Shown: positions 1 through 8,153, numbered from the stretch's first letter. The stretch is DNA of 38,730 bases from JBCDGZ01 sp038750655 (GCA_038750655.1 JBCDGZ010000069.1:1-38730); one strand, 5' to 3'. Notes: generated from the letters alone by a model not told the origin. Program-made: numbers and translations.

Positions 1-1
1 C

Positions 2-640
2 CTGGATGAGGGCCTTGACACGGCTTGTATTGAGCTTTGTACCGATATGGGCGATTGTAAATCCTTGTTGCTGATTGTGGAATCGCGTTTTGCGCCGCCC
101 TTCCCGCTGCCGCAGGCCAACGACGATCGCGATACCATTCCCGAGGGCGATCGCTTGATTTTCAACGTGAGCCTCAACGACACCTTCGATGTCAGTACGG
201 ATACCTTGAAGCTGATTGAAAGTAGTCAGTGGGGGATGTTGGCCGAGATTGGAGACGGAATTTTTGGCTATCAGGGAGAGGATGGTTTTTGTGGAAACGA
301 CAGCTTTCGCTACGCCATCTGTAACCCAACGGGCTGTGATACGGCTACTGTTCAACTGAACATTCTTTGCGATGAACTTCGGGTCTATTCCGGCTTTTCT
401 CCCAACGGTGATGGGGTCAATGATGCCTTTAGAATTGATGGGTTGACCCTTTACCCTAATAACGTGCTGCGCGTTTTTAACCGCTGGGGGAATCTGGTTT
501 TTGAGCAGCAGGGTTACACCAATGACTGGGAAGGCCGCTGGAAGGGGGAGGAGCTGCCCGATGGCACTTATTTTTATGTTTTAGAACTCAATAATGAGAA
601 TCAGCGCCGCGAAACAGGCTATGTGATTTTACATCGCTGA
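2..640 (+). CDS. T9SS type-B sorted surface protein, C-terminal part (5' end outside window)
   Basis: The reading frame is open from base 2, so the gene enters from the left; the ATG at 47 is internal. The first visible residues (DTACIELCTD) match the repeat unit of the large adhesin at 8680-11007. A linker domain with FCGNDSFRYAICN and GCDTATVQLNI (Ig/cadherin-like, as in the paralogue) follows. The last ~85 residues form a gliding-motility-associated C-terminal domain (CHU_C): FSPNGDGVNDAF, a VFNRWGNLVFE core, DWEGRWKGEELPDGTYFYV and a final GYVILHR. In Bacteroidota this domain is the type-B T9SS export signal, so the product is expected at or beyond the cell surface. Its ligand cannot be read from this fragment. 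Family assignment is secure; N-terminal architecture is unknown. Confidence 0.9.
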   Translation: MDEGLDTACIELCTDMGDCKSLLLIVESRFAPPFPLPQANDDRDTIPEGDRLIFNVSLNDTFDVSTDTLKLIESSQWGMLAEIGDGIFGYQGEDGFCGNDSFRYAICNPTGCDTATVQLNILCDELRVYSGFSPNGDGVNDAFRIDGLTLYPNNVLRVFNRWGNLVFEQQGYTNDWEGRWKGEELPDGTYFYVLELNNENQRRETGYVILHR

Positions 641-704
641 TTTACCCTTTCTCTTCATTTTATCCTATATCTTTGGGGCCTTAAACCACCCAACGTACCG
701 CGCG

Positions 705-2360
705 ATGAACAATAAAGAAATTGCTGGCGTATTCAACGAGCTGGCCCGTATTATGGAATTGTATGAGGAGAATCCCTTCAAAATCCGATCTTACCAAAAT
801 GCCTACCGTACGCTGCGCAAAATCGAGCAGCCGCTGGCCGAACTTTCTGAGAAGGAGCTGGCGGGAATCAAAGGGGTAGGGAAGGCCATCAGCAGCAAAA
901 TCCGGGAGTTGGTTGATACCGGAGAGCTGCAAACGCTCAATAAATACCTGGAAAAAACGCCGGAGGGCATCCGCGAGCTGCTGCAAATCAAAGGCTTTGG
1001 CCCCAAGAAGGTCAAAACCCTCTGGGATCAGTTGGGCGTGGAGAGTGTAGGCGAGCTGTTGTACGCTTGTAATGAAAATCGCTTGGTAGAACTGAAGGGC
1101 TTTGGGCAAAAAACGCAGGAGGATTTGCGCAGCAAGTTGGAGTATTTCCAGCAATCGCGCGATAAATTCCACTACGCTCGGTTGGAACCTGTGGCACTGG
1201 AGTTGGTGGAGGTCCTACAAAAACGCCTTCTGGGTACTCAAATCCAGTTTTGTGGCCAACTGCGCCGCCGCAATACCATCGTCAATGCCATTGAGTTACT
1301 GGTTGTCGGGGAGGCCGATATGGAGGCGGCTTTTGATAATGACAACTTATTTTTCGTCGCTCGCAAAGAGCAGCAATATACGGCCCGACTAGAAAATGGC
1401 CTGCCCGTTTACCTCTACCACTGTAGCGAAGCCGAGCAAGGCTCCAAGCTCTTCCGCTATACTGCTACTCCTGACTTTATGGAGGCTTTTATCAAGAGCA
1501 ATGAGGGGACTGACTTTCGGGGCCTCCCCAGCGAAGCGGCCCTCTTCGAAAAGGCGGGCCTGCCCTTTATCGAGCCAGAGCTGCGCGAAGAAGGCGAAAT
1601 CATCGACCTGGTCCGCCAAGGTCAACTCCCCGCCCTGGTGCAAGTCGAAGACATCAAAGGCGTCGTCCACAGCCACAGCACCTACAGCGATGGCATCCAC
1701 AGCCTGCGCGAAATGGCGACCTTCTCCCGCGATCAGGGCTTCGCCTACCTGGGCATCACCGATCACTCCAAATCCGCTTTCTACGCCAACGGCCTCAAGG
1801 AAGACCGCGTGCTGGCCCAGATGGAAGAAATCGATCAGCTCAACGCCGAGCTGGCGCCCTTCCGCATCTTCAAAGGCATCGAATCGGACATTCTCAACGA
1901 CGGCAGGCTGGATTACGACGACAGCCTGCTGGAACAGTTTGACTTTATCATCGCTTCCGTGCACAGCAACCTGCGGATGGACGAGGCCAAGGCTACCCAG
2001 CGCCTCCTCACCGCCATCGAAAATCCCTACACCACCATCCTCGGCCACCCCACGGGCCGCCTGCTGCTCTCCCGCAAAGGCTATCCCATCGATCACGCCA
2101 AGGTCATCGATGCCTGCGCCGCCAACGGCGTCGCCATCGAACTCAACGCCAATCCCTACCGCCTCGATCTGGACTGGCGCTGGATTCCCTACGCTTTGGA
2201 GAAGGGCGTGATGATCTCAATCAACCCGGATGCGCACAGCAAGGAGGGCATCGGAGATATTCGCTACGGCGTCTTCGCTGCCCGGAAGGGGCGCTTGAGC
2301 GCCGATCGCTGTTTGAATTGCTTGGATGCCGAAGGCTTTGCGAATTACATTTCCCGTTGA
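705..2360 (+). CDS. polX: PolX-like protein: HhH plus PHP phosphoesterase with degenerate polymerase site
   Basis: 551 residues, close to the ~570 usual for bacterial PolX. Three helix-hairpin-helix motifs (IKGVGKAISSKI at 55, IKGFGPKKVKTL at 95, LKGFGQKTQEDL at 130) suggest DNA binding. The palm region around 184-236 is recognisable (GQLRR at 184-188), but the catalytic carboxylates look lost: the usual DxD aligns with A195-I-E197 and the third Asp with Y236. The C-terminal PHP domain keeps its metal ligands: H322, H324, D329, D353-H354, E393, H420, H448, D509 and H511. Family knowledge gives PolX gap-filling polymerase plus 3'-5' exonuclease/AP endonuclease activity in base excision repair; here I infer that only the PHP hydrolase survives. 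ATG 705 starts right at the conserved N-terminus. It converges with the next gene, 10 bp away. Confidence 0.9.
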   Translation: MNNKEIAGVFNELARIMELYEENPFKIRSYQNAYRTLRKIEQPLAELSEKELAGIKGVGKAISSKIRELVDTGELQTLNKYLEKTPEGIRELLQIKGFGPKKVKTLWDQLGVESVGELLYACNENRLVELKGFGQKTQEDLRSKLEYFQQSRDKFHYARLEPVALELVEVLQKRLLGTQIQFCGQLRRRNTIVNAIELLVVGEADMEAAFDNDNLFFVARKEQQYTARLENGLPVYLYHCSEAEQGSKLFRYTATPDFMEAFIKSNEGTDFRGLPSEAALFEKAGLPFIEPELREEGEIIDLVRQGQLPALVQVEDIKGVVHSHSTYSDGIHSLREMATFSRDQGFAYLGITDHSKSAFYANGLKEDRVLAQMEEIDQLNAELAPFRIFKGIESDILNDGRLDYDDSLLEQFDFIIASVHSNLRMDEAKATQRLLTAIENPYTTILGHPTGRLLLSRKGYPIDHAKVIDACAANGVAIELNANPYRLDLDWRWIPYALEKGVMISINPDAHSKEGIGDIRYGVFAARKGRLSADRCLNCLDAEGFANYISR

Positions 2361-2370
2361 TGGACCCTTA

Positions 2371-2907
2371 TTAATACTGATCGAAGTTGATGCCCAACAT
2401 CGTAATGGTTTCTTTGTCTAAGTTGCCAAAAGGAATCTGGTTGCCCTTTTGAAAGGCGATCAAGGCATCTTTGGTGGCACCATCCATAGCCAGATGGCTA
2501 GGGTCGTTCTGATTATAGTAACCGTAGGTCCTCAAGGATTTTCGAACTTGGCGAACCAAATCACTGGTTATAGCAGCATTGCACAAGACCTCTCTCCAAA
2601 CGCTAAATCCGCCTTTAGAAGTCAGGATTTTTTTCTGGATTTTTACCACTTTGTAATCGCTCGTTTGGCTAGGATCCTTAAGGACCTTGAGTTCTACCTT
2701 CTCCGACGGCACTTCTTCTAAGCACCAGACCAGGCAGTCTTTCTCAGGATTAGGCGAATTGCAGTTGCTCATGGTGGCTTTCTTCACCCACTGTGTACCT
2801 TCCGGGCTAACTTCAATGGAAACCCTTTCAAAACCTACGGCTTCAGCAGATTTTTCTCCCGTATAGACGATGTATTCTTCCTCTTCTACTTCGTACTCAG
2901 CAGGCAA
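2371..2907 (-). pseudogene. Peptidoglycan-binding domain protein, probably 5'-truncated
   Basis: The frame is open for ~185 codons but has no ATG near its start. The best candidate start is TTG at 2907, preceded seven codons upstream by a stop, with no signal peptide or lipobox. The last ~60 residues (VRKSLRTYGYYNQNDPSHLAMDG, then KDALIAFQKGNQIPFG and DKETITMLGI; quoted in pieces) look like a PG_binding_1 fold, which binds cell-wall peptide or glycan in exported proteins. Upstream lies a Cys-containing segment (NCNSPNPEKDCLVWCLEEVP) and an acidic start (PAEYEVEEEEY) that reads like the middle of a longer protein. An exported cell-wall protein without an export signal suggests loss of the 5' part. 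The alternative is a genuine TTG-started cytoplasmic protein. It converges with polX. Confidence 0.55.
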
Positions 2908-2982
2908 CGGGCCTAGTCGGAGCCCTTAATTTTTCGTTAACAATTCACCATTAAACTATACTCTACAGCGGTCGTTGTCTAG

Positions 2983-4182
2983 ATGAATGAAACCCTATTA
3001 CCGTTGCCGATGACCAGAAAAGAGTTTATTAGAAGGTGTAGTTTTAATTTATTAGGGCTGGGCCTCTCCTTTCAGCAGCTTGGGGCCGCCAGGGCTTACC
3101 TTGAAAAGCCAAGTTTTAAGGGGAGCGTAGTCATTGTTGGAGCGGGGGCGGCAGGCCTCTCCGCAGGCTTTTTATTAAAGCAACGAGGGGTTGATTGCAA
3201 AATTATTGAGGCTGCTCCCGAGTACGGAGGTAGAATGAAAATCAACCGCTCCTTTGCTGATTTTCCCATTGCCTTGGGAGCCGAATGGATTTCTTCGGCC
3301 AATATGCAATTCGGGCAGCTGATACCGCAAAAAGAGGTCCTGCAAGCGATCCCTACTCAGGGGTATAATCAAGATGAGGAGTATGCCATCTGGCAAGATG
3401 GAAAACTGATTCGAGGAACGCTTAATACCTTCAATGACCGGAAATTTGTGGGAAGTTCTTGGTTGGGATTTTTCGAGAAATTCATCCTACCCTCCGTTCA
3501 AGATAATATCCTTTACAATACGCCGGTGCGGGCTATTGACTATTCTGGGGAAAAAATTGTACTCCGTACTGACAAAGAACAGTACACTGCTGATCGGGTC
3601 ATCCTCACCGTACCTGTCTCTCTTCTCAAAACTGGGCGCATTCAGTTTACACCAGCCTTACCCAAAAAGAAAAGGGGGGCTATCGAAAATATCACGTATT
3701 GGGATGGCTTCAAGGCCTTTTTTCGGTTTGAAAAAAAGTTTTACCCTTCTTTTGTAGATTATCTTATCCAGCCCGAAACGGCAGGTCAGGTATCGCTCTA
3801 CGATGCGGCCTGGGGGCAGAAAAGCGACCAGCCGATCCTCGGACTATTCTCCGTAGGCCAACCCGCCCAGCAGTACGGAAGCTTGAGCAAAGAAGCATTC
3901 AAAAAGCAGCTCTTGCAAGAGCTTGACGAGATATTTGAGGGGCAGGCTAGTCGATATTACATTAACCATATCACACAAAATTGGTCGGAAGAAGGGTACG
4001 CGCAGGGCGCTTACGTCAGTGATTATACAGCCCCCAGAGACATCGCCCGACTGCGAAAACCCATTGCGGATAAGCTCTTTTTTGCTGGCGACGCCTACAC
4101 TCAAGGTTATGACTGGGGCAATGTACACAATGCCATAGCCTCGGCGAAATTATGTGTAAATGAGCTTTTAAACGATAATTGA
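2983..4182 (+). CDS. FAD-dependent amine oxidase (flavin monoamine oxidase family)
   Basis: 399 residues. An N-terminal Rossmann dinucleotide-binding motif, VVIVGAGAAGLSAGFLLKQ (G53, G55, G58), is followed by KIIEAAPEYGGRM, the standard flavin amine oxidase start. The C-terminal FAD contact FFAGDAYTQGYDWGNVHNAI is also typical. The family oxidises primary or secondary amines to imines or aldehydes with release of hydrogen peroxide; the substrate here is unknown. Residues 11-37 (TRKEFIRRCSFNLLGLGL...) form a basic plus hydrophobic leader with a Tat-like RR, suggesting periplasmic export of a folded flavoprotein. A second ATG at 3010 (MTRKEF) would start directly at that leader and may be the true start. 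The next gene begins 7 bp after the stop, so the two probably share a transcript. Confidence 0.85.
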   Translation: MNETLLPLPMTRKEFIRRCSFNLLGLGLSFQQLGAARAYLEKPSFKGSVVIVGAGAAGLSAGFLLKQRGVDCKIIEAAPEYGGRMKINRSFADFPIALGAEWISSANMQFGQLIPQKEVLQAIPTQGYNQDEEYAIWQDGKLIRGTLNTFNDRKFVGSSWLGFFEKFILPSVQDNILYNTPVRAIDYSGEKIVLRTDKEQYTADRVILTVPVSLLKTGRIQFTPALPKKKRGAIENITYWDGFKAFFRFEKKFYPSFVDYLIQPETAGQVSLYDAAWGQKSDQPILGLFSVGQPAQQYGSLSKEAFKKQLLQELDEIFEGQASRYYINHITQNWSEEGYAQGAYVSDYTAPRDIARLRKPIADKLFFAGDAYTQGYDWGNVHNAIASAKLCVNELLNDN

Positions 4183-4189
4183 TAGCACT

Positions 4190-4567
4190 ATGAAAGTAAC
4201 TTTGGTCATCCCCTTTTTTCTGCTCTTCCTCCATGCAAGTGCACAGACCATCAACCCCCTGGCCTTGTACAATACCTGGAAGCTGGATAAATATTCTGAT
4301 GCAGAGGAGTACTATTTACCTCCCCAAAAAGAGATGAAGGACTACATCTCCTTTCGGAAGGACAGCACCTATAAAGCGGTCTCAGAAGGGCAAGCCGTTG
4401 AGGGAAGCTGGATTTTAAATACAAATGGACAATACATTGAACTAAAGGCGACAAATGGTAAAAAGGAAAAGCTGTACCTCCACTTTCTCTCTGATCAATC
4501 AATGGTGGTTACTTATGACACCGATGAATACCGAATTTGGGAAGTTCACTACGTTTCCTCCAAGTAA
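4190..4567 (+). CDS. Small exported protein, lipocalin-like
   Basis: 125 residues beginning with a clear Sec signal peptide (MKVTLVIPFFLLFLHASAQ, cleavage after the AQ region). The mature part has the pattern of small Bacteroidota lipocalin-like proteins: a W near the start (YNTWKLDKY), a DYISFRKDSTYKAV strand, GSWILNTNGQYIEL, and a late LHFLSDQSMVVTYDT strand. This suggests a small beta-barrel or beta-sandwich in the periplasm or outer membrane. No catalytic residues are evident and I cannot name a ligand. It starts 7 bp after the amine oxidase and ends 7 bp before the next start, so these three genes look like one operon. Confidence 0.7.
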   Translation: MKVTLVIPFFLLFLHASAQTINPLALYNTWKLDKYSDAEEYYLPPQKEMKDYISFRKDSTYKAVSEGQAVEGSWILNTNGQYIELKATNGKKEKLYLHFLSDQSMVVTYDTDEYRIWEVHYVSSK

Positions 4568-4574
4568 AAGGCCC

Positions 4575-5651
4575 ATGAAGTACCGGATATTTTTATGGCT
4601 GTTTGTGCAAGCCACTCTTTCTACCCATGCCCAGGAAATCGTTTCGCTACGCTCGATTCCATTCCTAACGGCTTACGCCAAGGATATTCATGTGGCCGCA
4701 GTTACCGATAAGCGCGTAGTGAAAAATTTGGGTATCCAGCGAAACACAACAGCAGACTATGTTACCCTCTCCTTAAATGGCGGCGCGGCATCTGCTATTA
4801 AGACCTTCTACGATTTGACCTTCAAAGAAGATAGTACGAGCACAGCCATTTATTTACAGATTCAGGAGCTGAACGTACAAGCATCCATACGCAGGATGAA
4901 CAATGGAATTACCCGCGTGGCTAGGGTGCATGTCTCCTTGGTCTTTCTGGAAAAGAGGGGAGGCGTGATGAAGGAATTATTCAGGATCAAGCACAACGAA
5001 GATGAAGTCTTTGCTTTGGATGATCAGCAGGGGTTGTACCGTACTCACGAGAAGCGGATACGGGCTGCCCTGGAATATTGTATGCACGTTTTTTTGAATA
5101 ATTATCAACGAACCAAAGACCAGATTAGCCTTCCTGACTTCGAGCCTACCCGCGAAAACGATCAGTTAGAGGCCAAACTTGGTCAGTGGTTCAATCTCGT
5201 TACGGTGAAGGGCATGCAAAGTTGGTATTTTGCTGGATATGGAATCAGCTACACGGGGTTTGTAGACAATAAGAAGGGATTGATTAGGCCCTACGAAACC
5301 TCTTTGGAAGTGACCTGGGCCCGATCAGATGTGGCACAAGAAAATGGCTATGCAGAGGTCAATTCGTTTATTTTTCGCCCGGAGCTGTATTTTTTTTACA
5401 AAAGATTATTCAAAGGAGCCTACGCCACAATGAGTACCAATGTCCCCGTTGGTTTTGAGCTGCTAGAGGACTTAGAAGGGAACAATTCCTTCAATTTCAT
5501 CATAGGCTTGGGAGCCAGTCAGGGCTTGAGGTTGATTCCCTGGCAGGATAAGGGAGTGGTTTTTGGAGTAGACTTTTTCCAGCAGCTAGAAACTTCGAAA
5601 GTTTACACCTTTGATTTGGGTCTAGAACTGGTCTTGGGCGTGAATTTTTAG
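4575..5651 (+). CDS. Exported protein of unknown function, possible outer-membrane beta-barrel end
   Basis: I chose ATG 4575 because it gives a signal peptide (MKYRIFLWLFVQATLSTHAQ) and has AAAAGG just upstream; the open frame reaches back to 4455 but would overlap the previous gene by over 100 bp. The product is 358 residues. The middle has a DTLTFKEDSTST-like strand region (read as YDLTFKEDSTST) and an RxHxxLVFLEKR strand. The last ~130 residues alternate hydrophobic and polar residues with many aromatics and end in F (LGLELVLGVNF), as in outer-membrane barrel proteins. I do not recognise a family. As the last gene of the amine oxidase/lipocalin-like operon it may act in the same envelope process. 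Confidence 0.7.
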   Translation: MKYRIFLWLFVQATLSTHAQEIVSLRSIPFLTAYAKDIHVAAVTDKRVVKNLGIQRNTTADYVTLSLNGGAASAIKTFYDLTFKEDSTSTAIYLQIQELNVQASIRRMNNGITRVARVHVSLVFLEKRGGVMKELFRIKHNEDEVFALDDQQGLYRTHEKRIRAALEYCMHVFLNNYQRTKDQISLPDFEPTRENDQLEAKLGQWFNLVTVKGMQSWYFAGYGISYTGFVDNKKGLIRPYETSLEVTWARSDVAQENGYAEVNSFIFRPELYFFYKRLFKGAYATMSTNVPVGFELLEDLEGNNSFNFIIGLGASQGLRLIPWQDKGVVFGVDFFQQLETSKVYTFDLGLELVLGVNF

Positions 5652-5652
5652 C

Positions 5653-5693
5653 CATTAACAACTCATTAACAATTATTGAAAGCTCATTAACAA
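5653..5693 (+). promoter_or_regulatory. Three helically phased CATTAACAA direct repeats
   Basis: CATTAACAA occurs at 5653-5661, 5664-5672 and 5685-5693, with start-to-start spacings of 11 and 21 bp, so all three lie on one face of the helix. They sit ~100 bp upstream of the promoter at 5796. This may be an operator or binding array; low-complexity AT-rich sequence is the alternative. Confidence 0.35.
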
Positions 5694-5772
5694 GGGCTTT
5701 GATGCCGATTAGCTAACTTTATGATCTGATTGCCGTAAGGATATGCAGGAAGCTGTAATCAACTATATCGGC

Positions 5773-5803
5773 TTTCATTAATCAAAAAAATCGCGTAATT
5801 TTG
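5773..5803 (+). promoter_or_regulatory. Bacteroidota-type promoter for the DUF1573 gene
   Basis: TAATTTTG at 5796-5803 fits the Bacteroidota -7 consensus TAnnTTTG exactly, and a TTTC at 5773-5776 lies 19 bp upstream in the place of the -33 TTTG element. The start codon follows 44 bp downstream after an AT-rich leader with no Shine-Dalgarno site, which is normal in this phylum. Confidence 0.6.
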
Positions 5804-5847
5804 CGCTTTGAATTAATTTTAAATCACTAAAAGATAAAACTTTTGTA

Positions 5848-6438
5848 ATGGAAAAGTCAAAACAAATTCAAATCGGATTGCTGGGTGTGATCGCATTGCT
5901 GGTAGTACTCGGCCTAACGGGCGTATTCGACGGTATCATGGGCGGATCAGGCTCTGAGGACGCTAAAGATGCTGCTCGTCAAACCTTAGTAACAGGTGAC
6001 AAAGCTGTTACTCCTGGCGAAACAGCCAATCCTGCTAACCCCGCTGCTCCTGCTGAGCCTGCGATTCCTGCCGGTCCTACCACAACTGTTGAATTCGAAG
6101 AGTCTGAATTTGACTTCGGTGTTGTTGACGCTGGTGAAAAAGTAACCCACGTCTACAAATTCACCAACACCGGTGATGAGCCACTGATCATCAGCAACGC
6201 CAAGGGTAGCTGCGGATGTACTGTTCCTAACTGGCCAAAAGAGCCTATCGCTCCTGGTAATACCGGAGAGATCAAGGTACAGTTCGATTCTAAGAACAAG
6301 AAAGGAAAGCAAAGTAAGCGGGTAACCATCACGGCTAATACTGATCCCGTTCAAACTTTCTTGACCATCAAAGGGGAAGTTACTCCTGATCCTAATGCTG
6401 CTCAACCTGCTGCTCCAGTTCCAGCGCAGAAGAAGTAA
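5848..6438 (+). CDS. DUF1573 domain protein, membrane-anchored
   Basis: 196 residues. Residues ~8-27 (IGLLGVIALLVVLGLTGVF) form one hydrophobic segment, a signal anchor or uncleaved signal. A linker of repeated Pro/Ala (NPANPAAPAEPAIPAGP) follows, then a DUF1573 domain at ~80-180: FDFGVVDAGEKVTHVYKF, then GSCGCTVPNWPKEPI with the family's paired cysteines, and GNTGEIKVQFDSKNKKGKQ. DUF1573 is an immunoglobulin-like (ASH/PapD-like) fold common in Bacteroidota exported proteins, with no assigned enzymatic role. The gene has its own promoter and a strong terminator, so it is a single-gene unit. Confidence 0.88.
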   Translation: MEKSKQIQIGLLGVIALLVVLGLTGVFDGIMGGSGSEDAKDAARQTLVTGDKAVTPGETANPANPAAPAEPAIPAGPTTTVEFEESEFDFGVVDAGEKVTHVYKFTNTGDEPLIISNAKGSCGCTVPNWPKEPIAPGNTGEIKVQFDSKNKKGKQSKRVTITANTDPVQTFLTIKGEVTPDPNAAQPAAPVPAQKK

Positions 6439-6461
6439 GTTAAGGATTAGCCTTATATCAT

Positions 6462-6508
6462 AAAAAAAGCCCGTGCTTGATTGAACAAAATCGCACGGGC
6501 TTTTTTTT
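6462..6508 (+). terminator. Rho-independent terminator after the DUF1573 gene
   Basis: A perfect stem AGCCCGTGC / GCACGGGCT with a 16-base loop (6477-6492) is followed by eight Ts. The left arm is preceded by seven As, so it could also stop transcription coming from the right. Confidence 0.9.
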
Positions 6509-6514
6509 ATTCTT

Positions 6515-6736
6515 GCACCTTCGGTGCTGGGGTAGACGGTAGACGGTAGACGGCGAACGCCGATAGGAAGTGAGACGCAAACAGTGCGGAGCTGCGTACC
6601 ACTACAGCTGGCCGTCCACCGTCCACCGTCCACCAAACTGCCAAAGGCCGTCAACCGTCCACCAGCCCGCCGCAGGCCCCGCGCCGCCGCAGGCCACCCC
6701 GCACCGTCAAAGACCCAAGCCGCCGCAGGCTCCAAG
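6515..6736. repeat. Composite intergenic repeat, copy A (heptamer arrays around a conserved core)
   Basis: It begins with the hairpin GCACC-TTC-GGTGC (6515-6527). Three GGTAGAC heptamers follow (6531-6551), then a core of ~55 bp (6552-6606) that recurs in inverted orientation at 8237-8292. Next come three CCGTCCA heptamers (6612-6632), further CCGTCAA/CCGTCCA units at ~6648-6663, and three CCGCCGCAGGC-like units up to ~6731. The heptamers on the two sides of the core are inverted with respect to each other (GGTAGAC against GGTGGAC complement), so the element could fold into a long imperfect stem. It fills most of the 312-bp gap between the DUF1573 and prenyltransferase genes. I see no transposase or terminal site duplication. 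Confidence 0.8.
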
Positions 6737-6750
6737 AAAAAACGCAAAAA

Positions 6751-7614
6751 GTGAAAAATTACCTGTCCCTCATCAAATTCAGCCATACCATCTTCGCATT
6801 GCCCTTCGCATTGCTGGGCTTCTTTATTGGCATGCAACGCTACGGCGATGGGATCGACTGGCGGCTCTTTGCCCTGGTACTGCTCTGCATGGTGTTTGCC
6901 CGCTCGGCAGCGATGGCCTTTAATCGCTATCTGGATCGGGACATCGACGAGCGCAATCCGCGTACGGCCACTCGGGAGATTCCGGCGGGGATCATCAGCC
7001 CGGGGGCGGCCCTGGCCTTTGTGATCATCAATTGCCTGCTGTTTATCTTTACGGCCTGGTGGATCAACCCGCTCTGTTTTTACCTCTCTCCAATAGCCTT
7101 GCTGGTCATTTTGGGCTACAGTTACACCAAACGCTTCACTTACCTCTGTCACTTTGTGCTGGGGCTGGGGCTGGCCTTAGCGCCCATCGGGGCCTACCTC
7201 GCCGCTGGAGGGCAGTTCGATCTGATCCCGCTACTGTACTCCTTTGCCGTCCTCCTTTGGGTCTCCGGTTTTGACATCATCTATGCCTTGCAGGACGAGC
7301 AGTTTGATCGCTCCTTGAACCTCCACTCGGTGCCAACGGCATTGGGCAAGGTCAAAGCCTTACAGCTTTCCTCGGCCCTCCACCTCATTTGCGGGGGCTT
7401 AATCTTATTTGCGGCTTATCAACTGTCTTTGCAGCCCGAGCTGTTTGGCTGGATACACTGGGTGGGCGCTCTGATTTTTATCACTCTATTGGTCTACCAG
7501 CATCGCCTGGTTAGCCCTGAAGACCTGAGTCGGGTCAATCTGGCCTTTTTTACCACCAATGGCTTCGCCAGCCTAATCCTGGGCTGTCTGATCATCCTCG
7601 ATCTCTTTGTCTAA
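6751..7614 (+). CDS. UbiA-family prenyltransferase (MqnP / UbiA-like)
   Basis: 287 residues, very hydrophobic, with about eight or nine membrane helices. The first prenyl-diphosphate/Mg motif is N58-R-Y-L-D62-R-D-I-D66-E-R-N-P-R-T, followed by REIPAG; the second is D182-EQF-D186 with SLNLHSVPTALG. The NRxxDxxIDxxNPRTxxR form is typical of the 'other UbiA' group that includes MqnP of the futalosine menaquinone route, rather than E. coli UbiA. The expected reaction is transfer of a polyprenyl chain to an aromatic ring in quinone synthesis. No other mqn or men gene is in the window, so the pathway is inferred. The start is GTG 6751, which gives the family-typical short N-terminus; a longer upstream frame is only read-through of repeat A. 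The stop overlaps the stop of the convergent LOG gene. Confidence 0.85.
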   Translation: MKNYLSLIKFSHTIFALPFALLGFFIGMQRYGDGIDWRLFALVLLCMVFARSAAMAFNRYLDRDIDERNPRTATREIPAGIISPGAALAFVIINCLLFIFTAWWINPLCFYLSPIALLVILGYSYTKRFTYLCHFVLGLGLALAPIGAYLAAGGQFDLIPLLYSFAVLLWVSGFDIIYALQDEQFDRSLNLHSVPTALGKVKALQLSSALHLICGGLILFAAYQLSLQPELFGWIHWVGALIFITLLVYQHRLVSPEDLSRVNLAFFTTNGFASLILGCLIILDLFV

Positions 7615-8147
7615 AAGCCCATCTTTTGCAATAACTCCTCCGCCTCCGTTGCGACAATGAGTCGTGCCCGCTGCGCCTCACCCAAAAATCCAGAACGGGT
7701 CTGATGATCCAGAAACTCGATCAGCTGATCGTAATACCCCTCGGTGTTGAGCAAGCCGCAGGGTTTATCGTGGTAGCCGATGGCTTGCCAGGTGAAGACT
7801 TCAAAGAGTTCTTCCAAGGTCCCGATGCCGCCGGGTAGGGTGATGAAGCCAGCGGCCAGCTCGGACATCAGGGCTTTGCGCTGGTGCATATCCTCGACGA
7901 CTTCGAGGCGGTCCAAATGGGCGTGGGCCACCTCATGCTCCACCAGCTTTTGGGGGATGATCCCGATGACTGGCCCGCCACCGTCGAGCATGGCATTAGC
8001 GAGGACGCCCATCAGGCCAACGTGCCCGCCGCCATACACCAGCCCCATCTGCCGTCGGAGGAGGGCGGCGGCCAATTCTTGAGCGGCGGCGGCATATTCG
8101 GGAAGGCTGCCTTTTTTTGATCCACAGAATACGGTGATGTTTTTCAT
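7611..8147 (-). CDS. LOG family (TIGR00730) protein, probable nucleoside 5'-monophosphate phosphoribohydrolase
   Basis: 178 residues starting at ATG 8147 (MKNITVFCGSKKG), the conserved family N-terminus; the longer open frame to 8273 is only translation of repeat B. The nucleotide-binding motif is complete: P105-GGIGT-LEE and upstream MHQRK (88-92). LOG proteins release the base from AMP or cytokinin riboside monophosphates; in bacteria they are also often mis-annotated as lysine decarboxylases. The Rossmann start VYGGGHVGLMG (residues ~38-48) is intact. It converges with the prenyltransferase, the two stop codons overlapping (7611-7614). Function in this organism is likely nucleotide salvage, but this is inference. 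Confidence 0.9.
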   Translation of the reverse strand: MKNITVFCGSKKGSLPEYAAAAQELAAALLRRQMGLVYGGGHVGLMGVLANAMLDGGGPVIGIIPQKLVEHEVAHAHLDRLEVVEDMHQRKALMSELAAGFITLPGGIGTLEELFEVFTWQAIGYHDKPCGLLNTEGYYDQLIEFLDHQTRSGFLGEAQRARLIVATEAEELLQKMGF

Positions 8148-8153
8148 AGTTGG

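Noticed and set aside
1389..2096. 235-codon minus-strand frame inside the PolX gene
   Set aside because: It is antisense to the conserved PHP domain, has low-complexity Val/Ala/Gly/Asp composition, and the plus-strand protein carries clear motifs.
6570..6923. 117-codon frame starting in repeat A; similar peptide start (MRxxQCGAAYHY) in both repeat copies
   Set aside because: The shared peptide only reflects the conserved DNA core; the rest is heptamer translation (PSTVH...) running into the prenyltransferase gene in another frame.
5986..7152. 388-codon minus-strand frame spanning the DUF1573 gene, repeat A and the prenyltransferase
   Set aside because: It runs antisense through two recognisable genes, a terminator and a non-coding repeat; no family motif is seen.
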